A DNA stretch of 64,000 bases from Dactylorhiza incarnata (GCA_033032865.1 JAWHQI010000019.1:16286001-16350000), one strand, 5' to 3'. Positions 34,546 through 47,755 are shown, counted from the stretch's first letter. Notes: generated by a model from the sequence alone, not told the origin. Made by a program: numbers and translations.

Positions 34546-35668
34546 ATGCGCACTAGGCGTGGCACAAAATATCTCCCAACCGCTTCCACCATGGCAGACG
34601 ACCATGAGGTCAAGCACGCTCCTGCAACGATTGCGGAGCTTCTGGACGAGTTTAATGCTAAGTTCGATGCAATCACACAATTAATACAAGGGTTAGCATT
34701 AAATCAAGCGGCACCTCGAAATCCCGTTGCCAACCAACGAGATGAGAGACCAAACCACCCCCGTAATCCGAACGATGAGCAAGCGCCTCGAGCTCCTCAT
34801 GAGTTCGATGTAACTAGAGCCGTAAAAATTGATCCACCGTCATACTATGGTATGGGTGAACCCCAAGTATTTTTAGTCTGGATTATGTAGATCGAGTGTT
34901 ACTTTGAGTGGAAAAATCTGACGGATGGTGAGAATGTGTGGGTTGCACGGATGATGCTTCTGGGTTGGGCCAAAACATTCTGGTTGAACAAAGAGAGGCG
35001 TCTAGGTACCGTAAATGGAGCACCCCCAATTGGGTGGGCTACCATTAAAGCACTCCTGTCTGACCAATATGTCCCTGCGTATCACCGAACCCAAATGTTC
35101 GATGAGTTAGCCACCCATCGTCAGGGGAGCAAATCGATAGCGGAGTACATGGGACTCCTGAAAGATATGATGGTGCGGTGTGACGTACGGGAAATGCCCG
35201 AAGTTACAATATCTCATTTTCGTAAGGGACTCGACCCAGACATCCAAGGAAAGCACTTGCGTTATGGTCATACGGACCTTAACACTTCATTCAATGCTGC
35301 CATAGACATAGAGAAGCACAACGCTTACAAGTCCAAGGGACAAGCATTCCAGAAGGGAAAGTCCCTTTTAGGAGCCCCACCTTCGTCCTCCATGAGGGAC
35401 AAAGGAAGGTTTTGATCGACTGATTCGAATTCTGTAGTCATTACCGCTAGGAACATTAGGAATCCCACTGGTGAGAGAGTTCCGGTAGGACCGATTAATA
35501 AGACTATTGTCACATGTTATTCTTGCGGGATCCAAGGGCATTACTCTAGTGAGTGCCCCACTAAGAGTAAACCACTAGCACTATTAGACTCCACGTCTGA
35601 ATCCGCCGAGATCGTCTATGAAGCCGGCAATGAATCTGATGCCGAGCCGAATGATATTGAAGATGAAT
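34546..35668 (+). pseudogene. Element J gag
   Basis: The likely start is ATG at 34546 (MRTRRG) or 34591 (MADDHEV). A Ty3 Gag domain follows (DPPSYYGMGEPQ, WVARMMLLGWAKTFW, GSKSIAEYMGLLKDMM), then a zinc knuckle CYSCGIQGHYSSEC at 35515-35556. In-frame stops occur at 34888 (a Trp codon changed to TAG) and 35413. It would form the particle shell. Confidence 0.85.
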
Positions 35669-37650
35669 CTTATATGATGGTTATGAGGTGTATTTTGGCC
35701 ACACCGCGTGCGTCGGATGAGTATAATCGGACGAATATCTTTTCGTTGAATTTTAAAAGCGGTGAGAAGTGGTGTAAACTAATAATAGATAGCGGTAGTA
35801 GCATGAACGTCATTTCGGAGAATGCTATCACTCGTATGCATTTAGTCACTGAACTGCACCCCCATCCGTATAAAATAGCGTGGGTAAACAAAACGTCTAT
35901 TGCGGTCTCTAAACGTTGTCTAGTGCTGCTTACGGTGAAGAGCTATATCGACAAGGTGTGGTGCGACGTCATCCCCATGGATGTTTGTCATGTACTACTA
36001 GGATGACCGTGGCTTTATGATTGTGAGGTGACCCATTTCGGACGAGCCAACACATACGAGTTTAAGTTTAATGGTAAGACCATTATCTTGAAACCCTCAC
36101 CGCCTAAGGATCCGTCGATTGCCTCCAAAGACACAATTGTGCCTATGGAAAAGAAAACAATAGGCTTGATAAGTAGGAAGGAATTAGAGCGTGAGACCTT
36201 CTTGAATGGCGTCATCTATGCTTTAGTATGTCTACAATCTAAGGATGATTCACCATCTTTAGAGAACTCACCGTTATCTCTGCGTACACTTTTGGAAGAG
36301 TATAAGGACGTCTATCTGGTGGACTTACCATCTAAGTTGCCACCCTGAGGGAAATCCAGCACGAGATTGATTTCGTCCCGGGCTCGTCATTGCCTAATCT
36401 CCCCCATTATCAGCTCAATCCCGCCGCACATAATGAATTACAAACTTTAATTTCAGATTTATTAGCAAAGGGATATATCCGCCATAGTAAGAGTCCATGT
36501 GCCGTCCCTGCACTGTTGGTCCCAAAAAAAGATAATTCTTGGAGATTGTGTGTAGATTACCGGGCCATAAATAAAATTACTGTTAAATATAGGTTTCCCA
36601 TCCCACGTTTGGACGATTTATTAGATATGTTATCTGGAGCCACCATATTCTCAAAGTTGGATCTTAAAAGTGGTTACCACCAAATAAGGATACGGGAGGG
36701 AGGTGAATGGAAAACGTCATTTACGTCTAAGGATGGGCTCTATGAGTGGTTGGTGCTCGGAGAGGGGCTCACCAACGGACCGAGTACTTTCTCGCGGTTA
36801 ATGACCCAAATATTTAAACCATATATGGGTAAATTTGTAGTGGTCTATTTCGATGACATCTTAGTATTTAGTCTCTCGCAGATGGACCATGGAGAACATT
36901 TGAGGACGATCCTTACTACATTGCGCCAAGAAACTTTATTTATTAATCTTAAAATGTGCGCATTTGGTGTGACTTCTGTAGAGTTTCTAGGATACATAGT
37001 GACTTCCGAAGATATTCATGTTGACCCTAAAAAGGTCCAAGTTATTCGAGAATGGCCGGAACCTAAAAATATCCGGGAGGTTAGAAGTATTCATGGATTG
37101 GCCAAGTTTTATCGAAGGTTTATTCGCAATTTTAGTAGTATCATGGCACCAATCACTGAATGCATGAAGAAGGGTGAATTTTAGTGGACTAAAGCGGCCA
37201 CTACTTCATTTCAAACGATTTAGGAATGGATGTCCGAAGCCCCATTACTACGGTTGCCGGATTTTAGCAAGGTGTTTGAATTATCATGTTACGCATCTGG
37301 GATAGGAATCAGAGGAGTTTTAAGTCAAGAGGGACATCTGATAGGTTATTTTAGCGAGAAGCTTGCGGCCCCGAAATTAAATTACTCCAACTATGATCGT
37401 GAGTTCTATGCTGTAATACGTTGTCTTCAACATTGGCGGCACTATCTTATATCAAAAGAATTTGTAATCTTATCCGATCATTAGGCGCTAAAATTTGTTA
37501 ACTCCCAAAGTAAAACCAGCCCTCGGCATGCCAAATGCGTGTCGTACCTTCAGGAGTACACATTCATTATCAAGCACCTTAAGGGTACGTTAAATCGTGT
37601 GGCGGATGCTCTTAGTCGTGTCACATTATTATTGTCTGCAATGGAAGTAA
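35669..37650 (+). pseudogene. Element J protease, reverse transcriptase and RNase H
   Basis: The protease motif LIIDSGSSMNVI is at about 35780 and HVLLG before a TGA at 36004. A frame change at about 36345 leads into [36 protein letters not shown], and YFDDI at about 36846 with both catalytic Asp residues. RNase H follows a TAG at 37182. Its first catalytic Asp is replaced in CYASGIGI, where relatives have CDASG. The block ends with the conserved DALSRV. Confidence 0.88.
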
Positions 37651-38620
37651 CGGTCATAGGATTTGAGAGAATTAAGGATGAGTATGTTCAATGCCCGGAT
37701 TTTAAGGATATATATTTAGCCGCTCAGGACAATTCCCCCTCTACTATCTCTGCATACTACATCTGTGACAGTTATTTATTTAAGCATAGGCAATTATGTA
37801 TTTCCCGTTCCTCGCTACGCCATTTCATTATATGGGAGTTACATAGTGGAGGGTTAGGTGGACATTTCAGTCGCGATAAAACTATCACGCTAGTCGAGGA
37901 CAAATTCTTTTGGCCAGGCCTCAAACCAATGGCCAATAAAATCATTGGGAGTTGCCATGTATGTCAATTAGCGAAAGGTAACAAGACCAATGCGGGTCTG
38001 TACACACCACTGCTGATTCTGTCTGCCCATGGGAGGACGTTAGCATGGACTTCATATTGGGCATACCCCTAACATTTAGGCGACACGATTCCATTCTGGT
38101 CGTAGTGGATAGATTTTCCAAAATGGCCTACTTTATCGCATGCAATAACACCAACGATGCATGACATGTTGCTAAACTGTATTTCAAGGAGGTCGTGGCT
38201 CATCGGGGTGTCCCCAAAATGATAGTGACTGATAGGGACGTTAAATTTATTAGCTATTTCTGGAAAACACTTTGGAAGCTTTTGGGAACTAGACTTGTGT
38301 TTTCGTCGGCCTATCATCCCCAAACTAATGGGCAAACGGAAGTGGTTAACCGAAGCATGGGTGGTTTGCTTCGTTGCCTCGTGGGTGATCATAAAGCTAC
38401 GTGGGACCTTATTCTTCCTCATGCTCAACTAGTTTATAATAATTCTAAGAATAGGTCCACTGGATTATCACCAAATGAGATCGTACATGGATATATGGCG
38501 CCCGTGCCTCTTGACTTGGTTCCGCTACCACCATCTTTTAAATCCAGTAAATTTGCACTGGACTTCGCCTCGCACGTTCACACTCTCCATAAGCACATTA
38601 GCGAGATGTTAGCTAAGTAA
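37651..38620 (+). pseudogene. Element J integrase
   Basis: An HHCC zinc-binding region (HSGGLGGHF ... CHVCQLAKG, about 37845-37980) is followed by the catalytic core: the first Asp near 38050, VTDRDVKF at about 38225 and NGQTEVVNR at about 38330 (the D-D-35-E set). A frameshift at about 38030 and a TGA at about 38162 interrupt it. Confidence 0.87.
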
Positions 38621-38668
38621 TGATCTATTTATCAATCGAATGCTAACGTACATAAGCGAGCAGTCCCC

Positions 38669-39404
38669 TTGAATATTGGTGATTTGGTAATGGTTCGTCT
38701 AATCCCGGAACGGATGCCGTCGGGCACTGTAATGAAATTGGCGAATAGGAGAGCCTGTCCTTTTCGGGTTTTAAAGAAGCTAGGCGAAAATGCATATCTA
38801 TTGAAGTTACCCGCTAATTGGGGAATTTCCCCTGTTTTTAATGTTTCGGATTTAACGCTTTATGTCGCTCCACCACCTCAACTGTATGTCTCTCAGTTTA
38901 ATATTTCCACTATATCTTCTAATGGGGTGGGGGTGAGATTGTTTCTGGATCGCTCTCTCCTTCGGATTCTACGGGAGGTATGTTGCCTACTGGTGATAAA
39001 ACATGTTTTTCTTCTTTGCCTAACACCTTTCCAAGGTTCCCCTAGACCGATTTCTTGCCTGACAGGATTTTGTAGGATGCAGTGTTTTCCACTCCCGATG
39101 GTGACATTCACAGGTATTTGATCCGGTGGCGTGGTCGTCCTGCTTCAGACGACTCTTGGCTCTCTGCCTCGGAGGTGGATCTTCTGGACGCGGATCTCCT
39201 ACGCAGCTACTTACCCGCACACTCATCGGTGATGAGTCCTTTTGAGCAGGGGAGGATTTATGGCGAAGGCCTCCACGACGGATAACTTGGTGATGAAGAT
39301 GACGTCCATGGCGCACTTGATGATGATGTTGAACCACCGGCCAAAGACTTGCGGCGCCGTAGCGGTCACGACTACAATCTCCGCCCACACAACAAGAAAT
39401 TAAT
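38669..39404 (+). pseudogene. Element J integrase C-terminus, chromodomain and LTR-encoded tail
   Basis: A GPY/F-like segment (FRVLKKLGENAYLLKLP, about 38760) precedes, after frame changes, a chromodomain at about 39082-39225 (HRYLIRWRGRPASDDSWLS). The same frame continues across the polypurine tract and into the 3' LTR (GRIYGEGLHDG, a TAA, then LGDEDDVHGALDDDVE and YNLRPHNKK) to a stop at about 39404. In the 5' LTR the matching positions read without the TAA. The original Pol therefore probably ended inside the LTR. Confidence 0.75.
39244..39257 (+). other. Polypurine tract of element J
   Basis: GAGCAGGGGAGGAT lies directly before the 3' LTR. It also encodes part of the Pol tail. Confidence 0.75.
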
Positions 39405-40420
39405 TTAGTTTATTTGCTAATTTATGGTCCGCAATTATCTATTTATGTGGTTTGCATTTAATTATTTATTTCTTTTATTTTTAATTTATGGTGTGCGTTT
39501 AGCCACTGTTTTGGGCTGCTATTAAACTTTTGGATGTACGCCTTATATAAGGCCAAAAACTCTACCTATGATATTAGATTTGGATGAAATTGAAAACTCT
39601 TATTCTTCCTCCCAAAACCTAACTTCTCTCTCCCTCTTCTTCTCTCATTGCCGCCGCCCCCAAGGAGGGTTTCTCCTTGCTTCAAGGTTCGGCCGCCCCC
39701 TTCTCTCCCCTCTCCCTCCTCCATATTCTCTCCTCCACACTATTCCTCCACCACCTCTCATCTCTCTATCTCTCCCTTCATCCACGGCTCCAAGATTTTC
39801 TTGTGCAAGAAAGAAAAGGCTTTGGGTGATCTTCTACGGCGTGAAGCGGGGAAGACAGACGTGTTCTTCATCCTTGGTGCACTTCCCGTCGATCTCGACG
39901 GAAGGCGATCATTTCTTATGGATCCAACATCTCGGATCTACTTTTCCGAGAGGGGTAACGAAAAATACTACTAAAGAGATCTTCCATTCTTTGATAGTCT
40001 TATGGTGGACGATTTTTGCGTGGATTTTTGAAGCTTTAATTATCGCGGTAGTTTTTATAATAGATCTGTGGTTTTCGTTTGGTTTTCCGATAACTCTCGA
40101 GAGGATTGGCGACCCTCGCTCTTTTTTCTAGTTGGGATAGATCCTACCACTTTTGAATCGTGCTTTATTTTTGGTGGATCTGTTTTGGTACAACTCCAAG
40201 CTCGTCGGAATCAATATTATTCCTTTTAGCCGGAGCAGATTTTGGCCAATATCCATTCTCTGAACCAAGTGCGGTGTGTCTACCCGTACGTTAGCACGAA
40301 AGATAAATAAAAATAATTGTGACGGCTGCGTTTCGTTAGCGTGTGGTAAAGAGGGCGTAGAACGTAACGAGAGACGTTGTTGCATCGACCGTGTAGGATC
40401 AATTTGTTCGGCCTACATCA
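39258..40420 (+). repeat. Element J 3' LTR
   Basis: Partner of 33004-34165. Its first two bases are TT instead of TG, a point change. It is followed by the duplication CCTTA. Confidence 0.92.
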
Positions 40421-41701
40421 CCTTAGGTCTCATTCTGGTTTTGTCACTCGGGCTAAATCTCGGGTGTTTACTTCATTTGTGACCCTATCCTTAGGGTATC
40501 CTGGTGATTGTTTTCTCGGGCATCGTCCCGTGCCAAATTAAAGAAATTAATTAATATGAACCATTGCCTTTAACCATGCATGGTGGGCCGTGTTTGGGGG
40601 GCAGTGGGGATTTGTTGTAGCCTTGCACGGTGGCCATTTTAGAGGTGAACCACAGGATTGACTTGTGGTCCCGAGGGCCGTGTTTGGGTGGTTGTGGATA
40701 GAGAAAACCCCATCCTTTTTATTGTCTTTGGGTGGCAGAGGATAAAGGACCGCCCCCGCTTAAATTGAGCTGATCAGTCTCTTAAATAGAATTAACAAGA
40801 TAAATGAACTTTACTTGTATCTCTAAAAGGGATTTGGTGCACTGGGTTCGTTGTTTGGCCCTATGTTTTGGAGCTTCTTTTTCTGTAAGTTTGGCTTGGG
40901 TTGGTACCCCTTATGCCTTTTTTTTCATGTTTCGTAAAACCTTTATGTTCTTCTGCCATTTGTGTTTTCCTTGCTGAGGCATTCTTTGTTTTATTGAATG
41001 CCTCAGGTTCTAAGCCGTAGCAGCTAGTGGTATAGCTCAGAGTCTTAGGGAGTTTTAGTTGTTGTTTACCCCGCTGCTGTGAGGTAGTTGTTGTTAGTTT
41101 TCTTCTTGTGTTCAGACATGTTAGTTTAGATCCAATGGGTTAGTGTCAAGTTGTTGACGCCCGTTGTGCCTCTTTTTGCTACTTTATAGTTTACTTGCCA
41201 GCTAATGCCACTGCTTTTCGATCTGAGGTATCTTGCTCTCTGGGAATGATTTATGTCTAGGTGCATCATAGTTATAAAAGGATTTTTTTCTTTCATCCTC
41301 ATCGCATTCTTTTAACTGAAATCCTTAGCTTTAAAGTCACCTAAAGGTATTTTCTATACTTATACTACTCCTAAATATGTGCATATCATTTACTTTATGT
41401 CCTATCATCACGTGCATATAGGACCTTAAGTGAACAAAATCAAGCATTTTTCCACTGCAAATTTCATATATTTTCTAGGTGGACTAGTTGATCCACGAAC
41501 TGAGAGACATGGTTCTGACTGCAAACCCTAATAAATGATTTCAAATGACGAATTATCATGTAATCATGGTTGATTTAAATAAGTAATAGGTTCCCGCCTG
41601 AGCATCTGCAGTTGTCTCCTGCATGATGTGGCATTATGACGCGTATTTTCTCTTACTCTGATATTCCTAGATTCGGAGAAAATGCGGGTTGTGACAAGTT
41701 T

Positions 41702-43754
41702 TGACCACCATACCCCAAAATAAACACCACACCCCAATTTTGACATAATCTGACCCAACTTAGGTAAACCAATTACCAATCTAAATTAGTTCCTATTGTG
41801 CTGAAATTTTTACCAAGGTCATATAATAACCCTAAGGAGCACCCACCAAAATTTGGAGGGGATTGGAGGTCATTAGACCCATTAATTAATTAATATTTGG
41901 TTTATGAAATTATTACAAAAACATTAGAAAAATTTTCTCCTAAAATTCCCATCTTTTGATATGTTGAGGGGGTTGATATAAATATCCTAGGTTTCAATTT
42001 TCAAGTCAATCCCATGAACCAATCAAAAGTTATACAAGGAATGGTGGCTGCCCTACCCTAGGGACCAGTCCCACCAAAATGGCTCTACAGGGAGCTGCAG
42101 TGCCATTATTGAGCTGAAATAAATTTTCACTTGATCTACACATCAAGGGCTACAAAGTTTATGTTGGGCACTTTTTCATCAGAGGTGGTCTATTATTTTT
42201 AATAATTAAAAGACGGTACTGCAAATTGTGTGACATAAATGCACATAATAATATATCATATTCAAATGATCTTGCACTGATCTTGGCGCACATCAGACGA
42301 TCCCTCATCATCTTCTACCTTCTGCCAAGGGCTGAGATTTAACCGTCCTGGGCCTTCTTCCTCCTCACTTTCCCGGCCACCTGAGCGCTGCCCCGACCGA
42401 CCAATGCCACCACCACCTTCGTTGAGGTGGTGGCCGGCGATTAGAGGTGGTTGGCCGGCCGGAGGTGGCCGGAGTGAGGGGATTTTGTGGGGGAAAGAGG
42501 GCTCGAAATGAGCCCTCTCGGAAGCACGATCCGAACCCAATTGAGCTCGGATCAAGCCCCGAAATATCAGAAGATCTAGCACTAGAGGAGAGGAAGCGGA
42601 TCAGACCTGTGTGGGGGCTTGGTGGCGCATATTCTGGTGAATCGCCATTGCCGGTGGGGGAGCTTTTGGCAACATGTCAATCCTAGCTTCTGGTGCTTGA
42701 TTTCTTCGGGGAAGAGAGGGGTTTTACTCCTTTCTGACCTCTGAAGATGTTAAAGGGGTCAATTGAGGCTATAGGGGAGGAGTTACTCGAATTGCCATTA
42801 ATGGCCATGAATGAAGATTTCGGTTATACTTGGGGGGGGGGGGGGGGGATGAATTGGCCATCAATTATGCCGGGAAGAAGCTGGAAACTTCTCCTCTCCC
42901 TAAGGGGAGATGAAAGGAGCAATCAATAACTCAGATTGGGGGTTTCTTCTTCCTCCCCAATAACACCCCTCTCTTTCTCTCTCTTCCATATTGGGCTCTC
43001 TCTCTCTCTCTTAGATGACTCTCTTCAAATTGGATGGCCAACTCAGCAGCATTCAATCCCCATGAGGTGGTGGACAACATCAATTTGGTCTAGCTCAAGT
43101 GTGTTGGGCTCAATTTGGGTAAAGTAGGTCATTTTGACCTAAACCTAGGCTAAGGTTGACTTTGGTCAAATTGACCACTTGGGTTGACTACAATGGTTGG
43201 ATAGTGACTCCTTAGACTCCCTTAAGGGTTAGGAAGGTCTATGTAGGGTCAATTTGTCAAGGTGAGGGTGAATTGCCCCTTTATAGGGCACTTTGACCAA
43301 AATTAGAGCTAGGGTTGACTTGGGGTAAATTGGCCAAATTAGAGGTCCCATGATGGGGCTTGTTTCTCCGTTAGGTCCCTAGTATCCTTATAAGGGTAGG
43401 GGCAAGGTCAATTTAGCATGGTGGAGGCCAATTGACCCTAATTGAGTTAGTTTGACCAATCTAGGGTTAGGGTTGACTTTAGCCAATTTGGCCTCTTTGG
43501 TTGACCCTAATGAATCCTAGGTGCTCTAAGGAGACCCCTAATGGGTTAGGGATGCTATGGTGGGGTCAAGGTTCAAGGTGAGAAACTAAAGTCCAACCCT
43601 AGGCTTGGTATCTACAAATTGTTATATGCAGACCACTTAGGTTTTCTCCTTCTTGCCTAGGTTCACATGACCTTAAAATTATTCCTCTGGTATTTTCATG
43701 ACCTAGTCATGAACAAAACCAACTTATGGGTCTAGTTGTTTGGGGGATGTTACA
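41702..43754. other. Unclassified region L, right part
   Basis: This continues 22492 after removal of element H. It includes a G-run at about 42832-42849 and a CT microsatellite near 42970-43012. Its end GGGGGATGTTACA at 43754 looks like an LTR terminus (TGTAACATCCC on the minus strand). It directly abuts copia gag fragment M. The whole of L may be one long Ty3/gypsy LTR of uncertain orientation. Confidence 0.4.
43130..43590. repeat. Three degenerate tandem copies of about 158 bp
   Basis: The core GGTTGACTT followed by AAATTG(A/G)CC recurs at 43154, 43313 and 43471, with similar neighbouring sequence (TTTGACC, GGTCAATT). It lies inside region L. Confidence 0.7.
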
Positions 43755-44644
43755 ATGCAAAATTAAGAAATTAAAAAACACAAATTGTAAATTGCGATTA
43801 GAAAATAAAGATTTAAAAGCAAAAGTTAAAGTAGAATCAAATTCTGATTTATCTAGCTTTACCCATGTCTCTTCCATTGAAAATACAAAAACTTGTTTTG
43901 ATTGTAATGATATTAAAGAAAAATTCAAGGAACTTGAAAAAGAACTTATTTTTGTAAAAGAACATAATAAAAAATTATATTTAGAAAATTCATCATTGAA
44001 AAGTGATTGTGCTACGTGCCAAAATTATAAAATTGAAATCAAGGAGATGGACGAAACATTTGAGGAATTTAGAAATGACTATCAAAATCATATTGACTCT
44101 ATTGTTTCCACTTTTAAAAATAGCACAATAGCTTATAATAAAGCAAGGCACAATCTAAAGATCAAGAATGATGAATTAAAAATCAAAAATCATCTTGCTT
44201 ATGAAAATTATAAATAAAAATTCACAATATCAAGAAATATCTAAAAGCATGTTGAATATGAATATGAATATCTTACCTAAACCCAATAATAGGAGTAAGA
44301 AACACAAAGTGTTTGTAAATCAAAGTCAAAATCACCATTATTTACAAAATCATGTTTCCCCCAACTTAAAATTAAAATTACACAAATTTCCTATAAACAG
44401 TACTTTCAATAATCATTACAATCATAATCTTTAATATAGAGATTATAACAATGGAAATTTGATACATAAGAATAACATTAAACCAAGATTTGAATGGAGA
44501 CCCAAAATTAAAAATGAAACATTAACTTCACATGATATGACCCATTCATCACTATCTATCCACAAACCTACAAATTATATTTGGGTACCCAAAGGAACCA
44601 CTACACTTGGTCTCCTTTGGATACCTAAATCTCTTATTCATTAG
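43755..44644 (+). pseudogene. Element M: copia (SIRE-like) gag, C-terminal part
   Basis: The first part is Lys/Glu/Asn-rich with coiled-coil character and CX2C pairs (CFDCND, CATCQN). After a frameshift near 44210 the end reads KPRFEWRPK and PTNYIWVPKG, matching the Gag C-terminus of D (SVWVPKG) before a stop at 44642-44644. Codon use is far more AT-rich than in D. No RT or integrase follows, so this is a truncated or pol-less copy. Confidence 0.72.
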
Positions 44645-46199
44645 GTATCACAAATGCATGAAGTAGAATATTTTCAAAATGAAATATACAAATTTCTACT
44701 TCATGATATGCTTTAATTTTCCTTTTTTGTTTTCTTATTTTTGTAAAGCTATCATGATATGGTCATCTTATATATTATTGAAATATGATTTAATCTCTTA
44801 AAACTTAATGAGTTTATAAATTAAATTTATCAAAATTCAAAATCATATTATTATTTTGATGACCTATCAATCTTTCCTATATTCATTGCTTATATATATC
44901 ATATAGTATTCATATAAATTGAACAATAAATTTGCTATAACATATTTTAAAATTAAAACAAGTTATTTGGCTATTAAGCTCTTTAGTCTTCATCAACAAA
45001 ATTAGAGAAATACCATGATCTAAAAGAAAGTTCAAGATCTAAAAGAAAGCTCAATTTTCATTATGTTTTCCCTTTTTTAAAAAAACTAAAATGTATTGAA
45101 AGAATTTACCATCATAATGAATATTGAATTCACATGCACCACCATGATCTGTAGATGACCTTTGCTAAAATTCTCTAAAATCATATATCATAAGTCTTAT
45201 CAAAAGTTTTCTAAGAACAACTATTTCCATCACAATTATATGAATTATATGATAACAATTGATATTATAATTGCATACCATGGTTAGTGTATTATGTGTG
45301 TATTGTGATTTATTTCAAGTTTAGACATTAGAATCATCTTGATATCAATAAGATCAAATCAAATAGAATCTTCACCTCATTCTAGGTCTATAAATTGAAA
45401 CACTATCATACTTTGGCATAACATTAATCTCAAGCTTATCATACTAACATTGTCACCTAAGAAATAGTAGTATCTATGTTAGGTTTCATGTGTTTACCAA
45501 GAGATACAGGCGGGGTATTCTTATCTAGGGCATATCCATGTTATTCTTTGCATAAACATCATTTCACACTAATCATTTAAATCATGCTTATTTGGGGTAT
45601 TCGAACATGATATCATGTGCTTACATTTCCTATCATTTTCAATTTACATTATATTGATATACATATGCATTAAAATCAAAATGAAGATATTAGAAAATAT
45701 ATATATCATGCATTGTCAAGTCATATAAGAAATCGCTAACATTTCATGAAATTTGCACTATCTAGACATCTCCAAAAAGTTTGAAATTTCTGCATGAAGC
45801 TACTTTTGGGACACTTAATCAAGATCCATAATCGGAATTTCCAAAACCTTGAAAAATAGTGTACTGTTGGCCGCGCTAGCGCTAGCGCCATCGCTAGCTC
45901 GAGTGCCAAATTTTCTGGGTTTTATAAATTTTGAAAAATAACTACAAATGTGTTATTTTATATGTCCCACTTATATTTGTATTTCTGTCTTTAAGAGATT
46001 TTTGAAAAATTAAAATACAAAATTATAAAAGCCAAATTACAAAAAAAAATTATGTTTTCTCTTCCTACATGTGTTTATTTATTTAATTTCCATTTATATA
46101 TTCAAAAATCAAATACAAAAATATAAAACATAAAAATTATCCAAAATTTCTTTTTGAACTTAACTTTTCTATTTACATGTATCTTGCGAAAGGGAGATT
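44645..46199 (+). other. AT-rich tail of element M
   Basis: There are no recognisable proteins in this stretch. A GC-rich patch with CTAGCG repeats is at about 45870-45900. AAAGGGAGATT at 46189-46199, followed by TGGGTTATC, looks like a copia polypurine tract and LTR start for M. The LTR cannot be followed further. Confidence 0.4.
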
Positions 46200-46259
46200 T
46201 GGGTTATCATCCCATCACATCTCCTAGTATCGTGCGAAATCCTCACAGGGTATGAAGGA

Positions 46260-47755
46260 GAGTTTAGTTCTTAATATTAAAACTTTTTGGGTTATTTAAA
46301 AATAGTGATATATAAATATTTGCGTAATGCTGAGTGAGTTATAAAAACTAAATAAAGAAATCAAAGCACAGCACAGCAAAATAATCGCATCACAGATGAC
46401 ACAAAGATATATAGTAGTTCCCCACTAAACCTGGGTACATTTACTCTTCTACCACACTTGGTAGGAATCCACTACAGGTTGTTGATCAGGTGCCCTGCCA
46501 CCAAGGGAGTTTTGATCAAGTGTGCACACACAAAGTGAGCTTTTGATCAGGTGCTCTAACCCAACTATAGGTTTTTGATCAGGTGCCCTGCCACCAATGG
46601 CTGTAACTTTTGAAGGGAGTTATAACCCTTTATACAGGTAAAAAGAAAACAGAAAATATATATTGTTCTTTTCTTTGCTTGAGAAGACTCTAGAGATCCT
46701 GATGGGTTGTTGAGATTGGATCTTTGAAGATGATGTTGAAGAGCTCCCGCTGTCTGATTGGAATTGATGACAGTTTGTGGAGGCTTCTTCACTTGATTGT
46801 AACAACTCTTTTCTTCTTCTGCAGTTTTGATCCTGAGCAAATGATCTTGATTGGTGTCTCAGGATGAAGATGATCTGCAGAGAAGAGTTAGCAAAAAGAA
46901 GATAAATAATATATGTTGTTCTTATTACGAACTCTGTAGATCTGCTTCTTTTTGCTTCTCTGTATTTCTGTACATTTCACCCATGTTCTAGTTCTGCCTT
47001 ATTCTTTCTTGTTCGACTTCTCTGCTCTTCTCTTTTTGTATATATTCTGGAAAAGGCTTCAGGGCTGATTTTAATTCTTGTCCGACAAGGAAGGAGATAA
47101 TATCTCTTTAATTTCCTAGATTCCTCGAGAAGATAAATTGCCGTCTTTAGCTTTTCTGCAATGGCTATAACATTTATTGTCTGCAACGGCTATAATATTA
47201 AATGATACAGTAGGGCAGCAATATATAATTTAATCAAAGTATTGCTTAATCAGATATAATAATATTAGTCGATATGAGAAATGATATTTTAAAGAGCTGA
47301 ACATATTTCGTCGATCTCATCTTGAAGTTCGTCGGGCTGAGCTCGCCGATGGTTGATCTGATCATTTAGTTCATCGATCATTGCTGTATGAACTTTCATC
47401 GAGCTCTGCTGGGATTTTGTCGAATGCAGCTTTTCGTTGAGCGCTGAGCCTGGATAATTTCGTCGACTGCTGAGATAGCTGGATTTCATAGACCACTGAG
47501 ATAGCTGGATTTCGTCGACCGCTGAGATAGCTGGATTTCGTCGAGCGCAGAATGAATATCATTCATCCGCAGAGCGCCGTTCGTTGAACGCAGATAGCCG
47601 TTCGTCGAACCCAGAGAACATGTATTATTTATATATATATAAATATATTATTTTCTCCTGTCTCCTGTCTTAATGGGATTTGATCTAAGTTATACAAGAT
47701 GTGTTATGACCATAAAGATGGATCCTAACTCAAATCAAAACTAAGATTCCAACAA
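46260..47755 (-). repeat. Copia (SIRE-like) LTR G
   Basis: In minus orientation the right end ATTCCAACA is followed by a polypurine tract, so this is a 3' LTR. The block TAGTTCCCCACTAAACCTGG and the TCTTCTACC...TTGGTAGGAAT segment (about 46412-46470) parallel the E LTR. Tandem TTTTGATCAGGTGC units lie at 46480-46590. TTCGTCGA motifs cluster at 47310-47610. The left border is uncertain. Confidence 0.7.

Larger units (their letters stand above)
33004..40420 (+). mobile_element. Element J: Reina-like chromovirus (Ty3/gypsy)
   Basis: LTRs of 1162 bp (33004-34165) and 1163 bp (39258-40420) end CTACATCA, with CCTTA target duplications at 32999-33003 and 40421-40425. It holds gag, protease, RT, RNase H, integrase and a chromodomain in order, all interrupted by stops, many of which could come from C-to-T changes. 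It inserted into the 3' LTR of H. The 5' LTR of H shows the empty site near 23934-23940. Confidence 0.93.
22493..41696 (+). mobile_element. Element H: Tekay-like chromovirus (Ty3/gypsy) with nested insertions
   Basis: LTRs start TGTAACGCCCC and end GGGTTGTGACA, with AGTTT target duplications at 22488-22492 and 41697-41701. Each LTR is about 2.71 kb once insertions are removed; the 5' LTR contains solo LTR C' and the 3' LTR contains element J. The interior (26794-31564) holds an initiator-Met primer site, gag, protease, RT, integrase, chromodomain and polypurine tract. RNase H is missing, and many stops and frameshifts are present. Without insertions the element would be about 10.2 kb. Confidence 0.92.
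31565..41696 (+). repeat. Element H 3' LTR (split by element J)
   Basis: LTR sequence is 31565-33003 and 40426-41696, the rest being element J with its duplication. The palindrome array is at 32501-32780. The LTR ends GGGTTGTGACA, followed by AGTTT. Confidence 0.92.
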
